Shown here: in pieces, positions 1-7,057 of the stretch
How the letters are laid out: each line of letters opens with the position of its first letter
Position numbering within the stretch: position 1 is the stretch's first letter
Source of the DNA: Bacteroidota bacterium
GTDB lineage: Bacteria > Bacteroidota > Bacteroidia > Bacteroidales > Prolixibacteraceae
Assembly: GCA_023393265.1 (NCBI GenBank)
Contig: JAEWME010000248.1
Coordinates: forward strand, 1 to 11,689
Direction: 5' to 3'
Length of the DNA stretch: 11,689 nucleotides
The notes under the pieces: generated by a model
What the model was told of the DNA's origin: nothing
The model's database searches: none
The model's input: the letters and a program-made list of their open reading frames with translations, nothing else
Position numbers and translations under genes: made by a program

Positions 1-2297
1 GCTCATCAATCCCCCTCAACCAAACCTTGGTTGAAATCAAAAATAACCTGGAAAAGAATCCGGAACGGATCATGTCGCTTTTCCTCGATTTCAGCACCAA
101 CGCCAATGAAGTAAGCGAGATTTTTCAGGAAACCGGGATTAATAAATTCATATATTCATACGACGCAAAAGAAGGCTGGCCAACAGTTCGGGCCATGATC
201 GAAAAAAATCAGCGCCTTGTGGTTTTCTCGATGCAGGAACACCGTAACAGTCCGGAATGGATGCAATACGTTTGGAATGTTGCAGTTGAGCCATATTTTT
301 CCATCTGGGAAGCGCCTGTATTCAAAGGCGAATTCCTGAAGGGCGATCCCAAAAACAGTCTACTGATTTATAACGACTATAACTTTCCTCGCAAATCGGA
401 AATAGAAAGAAGCCTGAGATACGAGACCAACCAGAATCCTTATCTGATTGAGCATATCAAAAACACATGGGTAAACACCGGCAAGACGCCAAATTTTGTG
501 ATGCTCGATCGCTATGAAAACTGGATTCTCGGGGTGCTTTCGTATGTAAGAGGTTTCAAAACAGTAAAGGGAACAGTTACCTACAATACGCAAGTGCTCG
601 ACTATGTAAACTGGACTCAAACCGGGAGCCTCACCAGCGGAAAATACTGCTTCCCCGTCGGGCCGGGTGACAACATCGTGCTAACCCCGCAAAGCCCCGG
701 CTTTCGTTTCACTCCAGAAAGTGTAACGTTTAAGGAACCCACGCAAAATATCATTCAGCATTTTGTCGCCTCGTCGCTCGATATTACCGAGAACCTCGAA
801 GGCCATTATACATTTACCAAAGAGTGTCGCGATTACAGCATCAACCAGTTCGATGGTAAACCAATTCACGTGAAATTCGGAAGCGACTCTATTCGCTCAA
901 CTGTTGCATATTTTGGGCCAACCAGCTATGTGGTACTACCTGGTGCCGAAGCCTTCAAAATCAGAGATCATGATTTTTCGGTTGCTGCATGGGTAAAAAT
1001 CAAAGAGTACATTCCAGGGAAACAGGATTATTGCATTCTGGGAACCAAAACAAGCACTTACCAGCAAGGCATCCACCTGCTGATTCGCGACAAAAAGCCA
1101 TACTTTGGATTCTATAACAACGACCTTCGCGGCAAAACAAATCTCGAAGCAGGCCAATGGTACCACTTGGTTTGGCGTTATAATAAACTTAGCGGTGAAC
1201 AAGCCATTTTCCTGAATGGAAAACTCGACAGCCGTTCATTGGGACATCCTGCATACAAAGGCCGCGATAACCTTTTCATCGGAATGGCAGGCTTTAGCAG
1301 AACAGCCAATATGATTGGAGAAATAGACGACCTAAGTATTTGGTCGCGCGGGCTGGGAGAAGAAGAAATCTGGCAACTGAGTAAAGAAGTAATTGAGATT
1401 GTCCCGGTGAAGAATATCTTCATTCTCTATCCGGTTCTTTCATGGTCGGGCGTTACACTGGCGGGACTGCTCCTGTTCGTTTTTGCCGGATTTCAAATCT
1501 GGAAACAGATGAAACGCAAACCATCAGTCGCAGAGAAAATCAGAGGCATCGACCAAACCGTGGTAAAAAAACCAGAATCAAACTATATCCAGTTATTTGG
1601 CGATTTCAAAGTGCTCGACAAAGATGGAAATGAAATCACCAACCTTTTCACACCAAAACTACGACAGCTCTTTTTGCTGATTATGCTTTATTCGCAGCGC
1701 AATAGAAATGGCATCTCGACGCAGGAGCTTACCGATATTTTATGGCAGGGGCATTCGTCTCAAAGTTCTAAAAACAGTCGTGGTGTAACAATCCGGAAAC
1801 TGAGACTGATCCTGGAGTCGCTCGATTCGGTAAAAATCAATTTTCATGTCGATCGCTGGTCGATGGTTTTTGGTGGAACTGTGTATTGTGATTACGTGGA
1901 GTGCCTCAAATTGCTAAAGCGGGAAAAGATACACGATACAGATTTTAACCTGAATTTCTATCACATAATCCAGGAAGGCGAATTATTCAAAGGCGATTCG
2001 TTTGACTGGCTAGACGATTTCAAAGGTTTCATCAGTAACAACATTGTCGACATTCTGATGAAGTTCATATCCGAACTGTCCATCGACCGCGACAATGAGT
2101 TAGTCCTGAAACTAACTGACCGGATTTTGATTTCGGACCCGGTAAATGATCAGGCGCTCTCGTGGAAGCTTAAGGCGCTGATCAGACAAAACAACTACAA
2201 TCTCGCAAAATTCACTTTCGACCGGTTTTGCGTGCTTTATGAAGAGATGTACGGAGAAAAATTCGCGACAAAATTCGACGAATTAATTGCTCTGTAA
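1..2297 (+). CDS. Membrane-bound regulator: PI-PLC-like + LamG-like + TM + SARP/BTAD-like DNA-binding domain (5' partial)
   Basis: The reading frame is open from position 3, so the gene starts upstream of the window; a TTG at position 27 is internal, because the preceding codons continue the domain. Residue numbers here count from that TTG. Residues 1 to about 195 resemble the C-terminal half of a PI-PLC X-type barrel (an NPER.MSLFLDF strand, then WPT..AMI..NQRLVVFS, then PNFVMLDRY). About 290-450 is a LamG/concanavalin-like domain (FSVAAWVKI, GQWYHLVW, FLNGKLD, GEIDDLSIW). About 464-490 is one hydrophobic helix followed by a basic KQMKRK stretch, so the C-terminus should be cytoplasmic. About 519-620 is an OmpR/SARP-type winged helix (IQLFGDFKVLD, FTPKLRQLF, LTDILW, SRGVTIRKLR). 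About 640-756 is helical and BTAD-like. It is probably a one-component receptor that carries an extracellular signal directly to DNA. Whether the PLC domain is catalytic cannot be judged, since its histidine region is outside the window. The likely target is the repeat array just downstream. Architecture is confident; role is inferred. Confidence 0.85.
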   Translation, partial: SSIPLNQTLVEIKNNLEKNPERIMSLFLDFSTNANEVSEIFQETGINKFIYSYDAKEGWPTVRAMIEKNQRLVVFSMQEHRNSPEWMQYVWNVAVEPYFSIWEAPVFKGEFLKGDPKNSLLIYNDYNFPRKSEIERSLRYETNQNPYLIEHIKNTWVNTGKTPNFVMLDRYENWILGVLSYVRGFKTVKGTVTYNTQVLDYVNWTQTGSLTSGKYCFPVGPGDNIVLTPQSPGFRFTPESVTFKEPTQNIIQHFVASSLDITENLEGHYTFTKECRDYSINQFDGKPIHVKFGSDSIRSTVAYFGPTSYVVLPGAEAFKIRDHDFSVAAWVKIKEYIPGKQDYCILGTKTSTYQQGIHLLIRDKKPYFGFYNNDLRGKTNLEAGQWYHLVWRYNKLSGEQAIFLNGKLDSRSLGHPAYKGRDNLFIGMAGFSRTANMIGEIDDLSIWSRGLGEEEIWQLSKEVIEIVPVKNIFILYPVLSWSGVTLAGLLLFVFAGFQIWKQMKRKPSVAEKIRGIDQTVVKKPESNYIQLFGDFKVLDKDGNEITNLFTPKLRQLFLLIMLYSQRNRNGISTQELTDILWQGHSSQSSKNSRGVTIRKLRLILESLDSVKINFHVDRWSMVFGGTVYCDYVECLKLLKREKIHDTDFNLNFYHIIQEGELFKGDSFDWLDDFKGFISNNIVDILMKFISELSIDRDNELVLKLTDRILISDPVNDQALSWKLKALIRQNNYNLAKFTFDRFCVLYEEMYGEKFATKFDELIAL

Positions 2298-2398
2298 AAA
2301 ACATGTTTTTCAACAGGGTTAATTTTTATTTCTTATTCAATATTCTCCTAAAAATCAACTATTTTTCATCTTTAAAGACTTGTCCAATCTTGCAATAT

Positions 2399-2464
2399 TA
2401 ACCCGAAAATAACCTTACCTTAACCCGCCTGTAAACCTCAGCTAAAACCCTGCTAAGACCTGCT
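2399..2464 (+). repeat. Six 11-bp direct repeats, putative operator of the winged-helix regulator
   Basis: Six consecutive units start at 2399, 2410, 2421, 2432, 2443 and 2454, exactly 11 bp apart. Each begins with TAA followed by CC within a few bases; the heads are TAACCCG, TAACCTT, TAACCCG, TAAACCT, TAAAACC and TAAGACC. The unit before (from 2388) and the one after (from 2465) do not match. The array ends 3 bp before a TATATTTG -7 element and occupies the place where a -33 element would be. Heptamer direct repeats at 11 bp are the known binding pattern of PhoB/OmpR- and SARP-type winged-helix activators, and the gene just upstream encodes such a domain. The periodicity is seen directly; operator function is inferred. 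Confidence 0.7.
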
Positions 2465-2467
2465 ATT

Positions 2468-2475
2468 TATATTTG
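2468..2475 (+). promoter_or_regulatory. Bacteroidota -7 promoter element (TATATTTG) for the cytochrome/oxidoreductase operon
   Basis: TATATTTG matches the Bacteroidota sigma-ABfr -7 consensus TAnnTTTG at every fixed position. It lies 63 bp before the ATG at 2539, leaving room for a normal leader. No TTG/TTTG-like -33 element is visible about 20 bp upstream; the 11-bp repeat array covers that region. This suggests an activator-dependent promoter. Confidence 0.55.
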
Positions 2476-2538
2476 TGCTGGTTTTTTTCGGCAATTCCGG
2501 AGAAAAATCTGCTTGTATTGAATAACTGTGTTTGAAAA

Positions 2539-4065
2539 ATGAAGTTGAAAAATTCAATAAAAACTCATTTTATTGGGAAAAGAGCTTATCTCTGGCTGAT
2601 TGCGGCAGGTTTCGCAGGCGGACTTGTATTTATTTTTGCCGGGAGCAAAGCTGTGCATTATACTTCGACAGACGAATATTGCGCCTCATGCCATGTTCAC
2701 CCTCATGCCGAACAAAGCTGGAAACTGTCGAAACACTACGACAACCAGTCAGGCGTGATTGTGCATTGTGTCGAATGCCATCTTCCGCCGGCTGGACACG
2801 GAATGCTGCTTGCGAAGGCCAAACATGGTGCAAAAGATGTGTATGGAAAGCTGTTTAAAGATTCGGCTGACTTCGATTGGCAATCGAAAAGAAAACTCGA
2901 AAATGCCAAAAAGTTTGTTTACACCGAATCGTGCGTACGTTGCCATCAAAATCTCTTTCCGAAGACACTTACGACGGAAGGCGAAAATGCACACCTGAAT
3001 TTTTTAACCAGTAAAACCGAGCTAAGCTGTTTGAACTGTCACCTCGACGTTGGCCACTATGATCCGAATTTCAAGCACGAGCACGATGCCAACTTCGGAA
3101 ACGTCTCCGACGAAAACAAAGAAATTTATACTGAAGCCACGACGGTTTCAACCTTTACCAACTACACCGAAAAAATCCCTGGCACCAGTGTCGCTTTCGA
3201 CATGGTTGCCATTCCCGGGGGAGACTTTGTGATGGGAAGTCCGAAAAAGGAATTCGGCAGGAAAGCCGATGAGGGCCCGTTGCATCCGGTTCGCGTTACC
3301 CGCTTCTTTATGGGCAAAGCCGAAGTAAGCTGGGACGAGTATCTCGAATTCTTCAAAGCGACCTCGTCGCAGGGCCGCAAAGAAGCTGAAGAAAACGAAA
3401 ACGTGGATGCTATTTCAGGACCAACACCTCCGTGGGGAGCCCCTGACCAGGGCTGGGGAAAAGGCACGCGGCCCGCGATTACCATGTCGTGGAAAGCGGC
3501 TGATGTTTACTGCAAATGGCTTTCGAAAGTAACCGGTAAAAAATACCGTTTACCTACCGAGGCCGAGTGGGAATATGCAGCACGCGGCGGCACCAAAACA
3601 CCCTATTTCTTCGAAGGTGATGCTAAAAAGTATACTTCCGAAGGATTCATGAAAAAGATTTTTGGAGCCGACACTGCCGTAATTAATTCGTACGTTGCCT
3701 ACAAAGGCAACAGTCAGGCGCAGACATTGGAACCCGGAATGGTTAAAGCCAACCCGTTTGGGTTGAAAAACATGCTGGGCAATGTCAATGAGTTCTGCCT
3801 GGATTATTACTCGGAAAAAGCCTACGCCGGAAACCGAAAGTTGCTTGTAGACCCGAAAGGCCCGAAAAGAGGCAAGGAGCACGTTGTCAGGGGCGGTTCG
3901 TTTAAAAGCGATGCCAAAGATGTTCGGTCGGCCTCACGCGATTTCACCAAAACAAAGGAATGGCTGGTTACCGACCCGCAAATGCCCAAAAGTATCTGGT
4001 GGTATTCCGACTGTGTCGACATTGGCTTCAGGGTAGTTTGTGAAGTGGATGAAAACGTAGAATAG
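2539..4065 (+). CDS. NapC/NirT-type tetrahaem cytochrome c fused to an FGE-like (SUMF1/EgtB/PvdO) domain
   Basis: This is a 508-residue protein. Residues 15-36 form an uncleaved N-terminal membrane helix after a basic start. Four CXXCH haem-attachment motifs follow at C48-H52, C77-H81, C132-H136 and C164-H168, within a NapC/NirT/NrfH-like pattern (EYCASCH, SKHYDNQSGV, CVECHLPPAGH, CLNCHLDVGH). NapC-family proteins take electrons from menaquinol and pass them to periplasmic partners. From about 218 to 502 there is an FGE-sulfatase/C-type-lectin-like domain (MVAIPGGDFVMGS, RPAITMSWKAADVYCKWL, YRLPTEAEWEYAARGG, NMLGNVNEF, HVVRGGSF, DIGFRVV). The two copper-binding cysteines of true FGEs, expected just after RGGSF, are replaced (KSDAKDVRSASR), so sulfatase activation is unlikely. 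It is first in a unit with two exported oxidoreductases, 15 bp before the next start. The domain assignments are strong. Whether electrons flow to or from the oxidoreductases, and what the FGE-like domain binds, are unknown. Confidence 0.9.
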   Translation: MKLKNSIKTHFIGKRAYLWLIAAGFAGGLVFIFAGSKAVHYTSTDEYCASCHVHPHAEQSWKLSKHYDNQSGVIVHCVECHLPPAGHGMLLAKAKHGAKDVYGKLFKDSADFDWQSKRKLENAKKFVYTESCVRCHQNLFPKTLTTEGENAHLNFLTSKTELSCLNCHLDVGHYDPNFKHEHDANFGNVSDENKEIYTEATTVSTFTNYTEKIPGTSVAFDMVAIPGGDFVMGSPKKEFGRKADEGPLHPVRVTRFFMGKAEVSWDEYLEFFKATSSQGRKEAEENENVDAISGPTPPWGAPDQGWGKGTRPAITMSWKAADVYCKWLSKVTGKKYRLPTEAEWEYAARGGTKTPYFFEGDAKKYTSEGFMKKIFGADTAVINSYVAYKGNSQAQTLEPGMVKANPFGLKNMLGNVNEFCLDYYSEKAYAGNRKLLVDPKGPKRGKEHVVRGGSFKSDAKDVRSASRDFTKTKEWLVTDPQMPKSIWWYSDCVDIGFRVVCEVDENVE

Positions 4066-4080
4066 GTAAAGATATTTACG

Positions 4081-5430
4081 ATGGAAAAAAACAATAAAGG
4101 CATAAACCGAAGAAAATTTCTGGAATCGACAGCCCTTGCCGGTATAGGCATTTGGGGAGCCAGTGCAGTTATTTCGGGATGTAAAGACATGGCCGACAGT
4201 AAGGCGCTGGGTTTACCACCAATACTCAAAGCTGCACCAAAAGGCAAAACACTTCGTGCAGGACTTGTGGGATGCGGAAACCGCGGAACAGGTGCCGCCA
4301 TGAATTTCATCAGCGCCGGACCCGACCTGCACATCGTTGCACTGGCCGACGTTTTTCAGGATAAAGTAGACAACTGCCGCGAGCGGTTTTCTAAACTGAA
4401 GATGGAAATCCCTGCCGAGAACTGCTTTGCAGGCTTCGACGCCTACCAGAAGCTAATGGCTTTGCCAGATGTGGACGTGGTTCTTTTGGCAACCCCGCCA
4501 CAGTTCAGGCCCGAGCATTTTAAGGAAGCTGTGATGAAAAACAAGCACGTTTTCATGGAAAAACCGGTTGCCGTCGATCCTGTTGGAATCCGTTCGGTAA
4601 TTGCAAGCGCCAAAAAAGCCGAAGCCATTGGCCTGAATGTTGTAACCGGAACACAACGACGCCATCAGGAAGATTATATTGAAACATACAAGCAAATTAA
4701 AAACGGAGCAATCGGAAAACCTGTCTCAGCGCGGGCATTCTGGAACCAGAACCATGTTTGGTTCCGCACCCGTGAAGAAGGTTGGGACGACATGACCTAT
4801 ATGATCCGCAACTGGAATAATTTCTGCTGGCTCTGCGGCGACCACATCCTCGATACCCATGTTCACAACATTGATGTGATCAACTGGTTTGTCGGGCGTC
4901 ATCCTGAAAATGCCATTGGCTACGGAGGCCGTGCCCGCCGGTTAACTGGCGACCAGTATGATTTCTTCAGCATAGACTTCGATTTTGGCGAGGGATTTTT
5001 CTCGCACAGCATGTGCCGCCAGATTGATAACTGTGCCAACGGGACCGGCGAGTTCATCATGGGAACCGAGGGCTACACCAATTGTGTGAATACAGTATGG
5101 AATATGGACGGCTCTGTGAAATGGAAATTCAAGTACCCGAAAGACGAAAACGGAAACGAAAGCACCAGCCTGAAAATTCCGCCCTACGTTCAGGAACACA
5201 TGCACCTGGTCTATGCCATCCGGACAGGAAATTATGTAAATGAAGCAGGAACAACGGCTGTTTCAACACTCACGGCCATTATGGGGCGCACAGCGGCTTA
5301 TACCGGTAAAAAGGTTACATGGGACGAAATTTTTAAATCTGATATGGATCTGGGGCCAAAAGAAATCGCTTTCGGACCAGTCGACATGCAGTTTGAAGTA
5401 CCAGTGCCCGGAACAGCACATAAAGCATAA
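4081..5430 (+). CDS. Tat-exported Gfo/Idh/MocA-family oxidoreductase, probable lipoprotein
   Basis: This 449-residue protein has an N-terminal twin-arginine motif (R10-R11, NRRKFL), a hydrophobic stretch, and a lipobox-like ISGC ending at C34, so it is predicted to be exported folded and possibly lipid-anchored. A Rossmann NAD(P)-binding motif follows (G64-C-G66-N-R-G69), then an acidic strand end (ALADVF, D90). The family's EKP motif is at E160-K161-P162 (the lysine is catalytic in characterised members), and an HxxDxxxW helix is at H262-D265-W269. Family members oxidise or reduce sugars, cyclitols or glycosides; exported ones such as Zymomonas glucose-fructose oxidoreductase hold their cofactor tightly. 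The start is set by an ATG directly before the Tat signal. The 15-bp gap after the cytochrome gene contains a small inverted repeat (GTAAA/TTTAC) and no clear Shine-Dalgarno. The substrate cannot be read from the sequence. Confidence 0.92.
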   Translation: MEKNNKGINRRKFLESTALAGIGIWGASAVISGCKDMADSKALGLPPILKAAPKGKTLRAGLVGCGNRGTGAAMNFISAGPDLHIVALADVFQDKVDNCRERFSKLKMEIPAENCFAGFDAYQKLMALPDVDVVLLATPPQFRPEHFKEAVMKNKHVFMEKPVAVDPVGIRSVIASAKKAEAIGLNVVTGTQRRHQEDYIETYKQIKNGAIGKPVSARAFWNQNHVWFRTREEGWDDMTYMIRNWNNFCWLCGDHILDTHVHNIDVINWFVGRHPENAIGYGGRARRLTGDQYDFFSIDFDFGEGFFSHSMCRQIDNCANGTGEFIMGTEGYTNCVNTVWNMDGSVKWKFKYPKDENGNESTSLKIPPYVQEHMHLVYAIRTGNYVNEAGTTAVSTLTAIMGRTAAYTGKKVTWDEIFKSDMDLGPKEIAFGPVDMQFEVPVPGTAHKA

Positions 5431-5540
5431 CCAACTATAGTTACGACGATAAACGAACCAAAAACCAACTAAACCATTAACCTGAACCAATTAAACCATT
5501 TTTAGCAACCTGGACCAACTAAACTAAATTTTTAAACTAA
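5429..5540 (+). repeat. AACC-rich imperfect direct repeats between the two oxidoreductase genes
   Basis: The 115-bp gap between the two oxidoreductase genes is rich in the words AACCAACTA and TAAACC. A 16-bp word starting at 5463 recurs at 5485 with one C-to-T change, a spacing of 22 bp. AACC also falls at 5507, another 22 bp on, and a diverged copy (GACCAACTAAACT) starts at 5513. The words AACCTG at 5479 and 5507 are shared too. No good reading frame or hairpin is present. Function is unknown: it may be an internal regulatory site, since 22 is twice the 11-bp period seen at 2399-2464, or just low-complexity leader sequence. Confidence 0.5.
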
Positions 5541-5545
5541 AAAGA

Positions 5546-6859
5546 ATGGAAAACAAAAGCTCACGCAGGTCTTTTATCCGGAAATCGGTTTCGGCAGTGG
5601 CTGGGACCATGGTTCTTCCGCACATCATTCCGTCATCAGCTCTTGGAATGAACGGCTTTCTGGCGCCAAGCGACAGAATTGTTGTGGGTTCCATTGGCGT
5701 TGGTTCACAGGGAACCAGCAACATGAGAGATTTCCTGAAATTTAAAGAAGTTCAGTATGTGGCCATGTGCGACCTCGACTCAAGTCATCTCACCAAGGCT
5801 TCTGAAATGGTCAACAAGTTCTACAAAAACAACGACTGCCGCACCTACAAAGACTACCGCGATTTTCTGGAAAAAGAAAAACTCGACGCTGTTGTTATTT
5901 CTGTTCCCGATCATTGGCACAGCATCACGTATGTGGCAGCAGCCAACAAAAAACTCAATATTTACGGAGAAAAGCCACTTGCCCGCTCCATTGGCGAAAG
6001 CCAGCAAATTGTTAAAGCCGTTCAAAAAAACAACATCGTATGGCAAACAGGTAGCTGGCAACGTTCGGTAGCCAATTTCCGTAAAGGTGCCGAATTGGTA
6101 TTCAACGGGCGCCTCGGTAAAGTCGATCGTGTTGAGGTTGGTTTGCCTAATGCCACCAAGCTGATCGGGATGCCATCGGTAAAACCGGTTCCGGCAGAAC
6201 TCGACTGGGAATTCTGGCTTGGATCGGCTCCTCAGGTGCCATACCGCGGTGTTTGCCACTGGAACTGGCGTTGGATTCTCGATTATTCGGGCGGACAGTT
6301 AACCGACTGGGCAGGCCACCACATCGATATTGCCCATTGGGGACTTGGGCTCGACAGAACCGGCCCCATCGAAGTTTCGGGTGAAGGTGTTTATCCTGGA
6401 GCCGGCGAACTTTACAACGTGCCAATGGAATTCGACTTTAACTGCAAATATAAAACCGGAGTAACCATGCGTGTAGCCAACGCCTCGCGCCTGCCGAAAG
6501 GAATGGGCGTTACCTGGTACGGAGAAAGGGGCTGGATACACGTCGACCGTGGCGATGTACTCACCGCTTCGTCTCCCGAACTGATCAGTGAAGAATTGGG
6601 TGCCAACAAAAAAGCTTTGTACAAGAGCGACAACCATGTTGGAAACTTCCTCGAATGTATTCGCTCCCGCAAAGAAACCATCACACCTGTTGAGGTGGCG
6701 CACCGTTCAATTTCGGTGGGTTTGCTGGGCGAAATTGCCATGACAACGAAATCTACAATACAATGGGATCCCGAAAAGGAGCAAATCATCAACAATGCTG
6801 CTGCCAGCAAATTGCTGATGAGGTCGTTCCGGGCACCGTGGAAAATCCCGACCATCTAG
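5546..6859 (+). CDS. Tat-exported Gfo/Idh/MocA-family oxidoreductase (second copy, divergent)
   Basis: This 437-residue protein carries a twin-arginine signal (R7-R8-S-F) and a hydrophobic region ending near SALG, with no lipobox, so it is probably a soluble periplasmic enzyme, unlike its upstream neighbour. The Rossmann motif G51-V-G53-S-Q-G56 is followed by CDLD, then PDHWH (121-125), EKP (E142-K143-P144) and a GHHIDIAHW segment with H258, D261 and W265 in the family's HxxDxxxW arrangement. It differs widely from the upstream copy outside these motifs, so it is a separate subfamily rather than a recent duplicate. Pairs of exported Gfo/Idh/MocA enzymes in Bacteroidota are known in glycoside 3-oxidation and related sugar conversions; that role is only a candidate here, as no hydrolase or isomerase gene is visible nearby. 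It is the last gene of its unit and is followed by a strong terminator. Confidence 0.92.
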   Translation: MENKSSRRSFIRKSVSAVAGTMVLPHIIPSSALGMNGFLAPSDRIVVGSIGVGSQGTSNMRDFLKFKEVQYVAMCDLDSSHLTKASEMVNKFYKNNDCRTYKDYRDFLEKEKLDAVVISVPDHWHSITYVAAANKKLNIYGEKPLARSIGESQQIVKAVQKNNIVWQTGSWQRSVANFRKGAELVFNGRLGKVDRVEVGLPNATKLIGMPSVKPVPAELDWEFWLGSAPQVPYRGVCHWNWRWILDYSGGQLTDWAGHHIDIAHWGLGLDRTGPIEVSGEGVYPGAGELYNVPMEFDFNCKYKTGVTMRVANASRLPKGMGVTWYGERGWIHVDRGDVLTASSPELISEELGANKKALYKSDNHVGNFLECIRSRKETITPVEVAHRSISVGLLGEIAMTTKSTIQWDPEKEQIINNAAASKLLMRSFRAPWKIPTI

Positions 6860-6926
6860 TTTTTTGAAACCAAACCGAAATCCTGTCTTTTCATCCAGAA
6901 AACCGGGGTTCTTTCCTATACCAACT

Positions 6927-6975
6927 AAAAACTGTCAGCAACGGAGACTCCTGTTTCCCGAGCTGGCAGTTTTTT
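6927..6975 (+). terminator. Intrinsic terminator after the oxidoreductase operon
   Basis: The left arm AAAAACTGTCAGC (6927-6939) pairs with GCTGGCAGTTTTT (6962-6974) along 13 positions with a single T-G wobble, around a 22-base loop, and the right arm runs into six Ts. It lies 67 bp after the stop of the second oxidoreductase and separates that unit from the glycosyltransferase unit. Confidence 0.75.
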
Positions 6976-7021
6976 CGCAACTCGAAGCCAGCGAAAGATA
7001 TGTTCCCACGCTGAAAATCTG

Positions 7022-7029
7022 TATCTTTA
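7022..7029 (+). promoter_or_regulatory. Possible -7 element (TATCTTTA) upstream of the glycosyltransferase unit
   Basis: TATCTTTA matches TAnnTTTG at all fixed positions except the last. It lies after the upstream terminator and 28 bp before the first possible ATG (7058), where a promoter is expected. No convincing -33 element is seen, so this is tentative. Confidence 0.35.
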
Positions 7030-7049
7030 ACCCGTAGTTAACCCTGAAA
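7028..7049 (+). repeat. Two TAACCC direct repeats spaced 11 bp
   Basis: TAACCCG starts at 7028 and TAACCCT at 7039, exactly 11 bp apart. The first is identical to the heads of units 1 and 3 of the 2399-2464 array. They overlap or follow the possible -7 element, which would suit repression better than activation. With only two units, chance is not excluded. Confidence 0.4.
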
Positions 7050-7057
7050 GCAAGCCA

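Noticed and set aside
2297..2310. A 14-bp perfect palindrome (AAAAACATGTTTTT) at the stop of the regulator gene
   Set aside because: It is almost all A-T, has no room for a loop, and is not followed by a separate T-run, so it is not convincing as a terminator or operator.
2539..4065. Reading the FGE-like domain as a true sulfatase-activating formylglycine-generating enzyme
   Set aside because: The cysteines expected after RGGSF are missing and no sulfatase gene is present in the window.
3822..4334. Minus-strand open frame of 170 codons across the cytochrome/oxidoreductase junction
   Set aside because: It lies opposite two well-supported genes, shows no recognisable domain, and its composition is what antisense of those genes would give.
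5525..5532. TAAATTTT as a -7 promoter element for the second oxidoreductase
   Set aside because: It lies too close to the ATG at 5546, lacks the final G and a -33 partner, and the region is AT-rich enough for chance matches.
5429..5540. AACC-rich repeats as a CRISPR array or tandem-repeat locus
   Set aside because: The copies are few and imperfect with no regular spacers, and no cas gene is near.
5780..6259. Minus-strand open frame of 159 codons inside the second oxidoreductase gene
   Set aside because: It is antisense to conserved Gfo/Idh/MocA motifs and has no family features.
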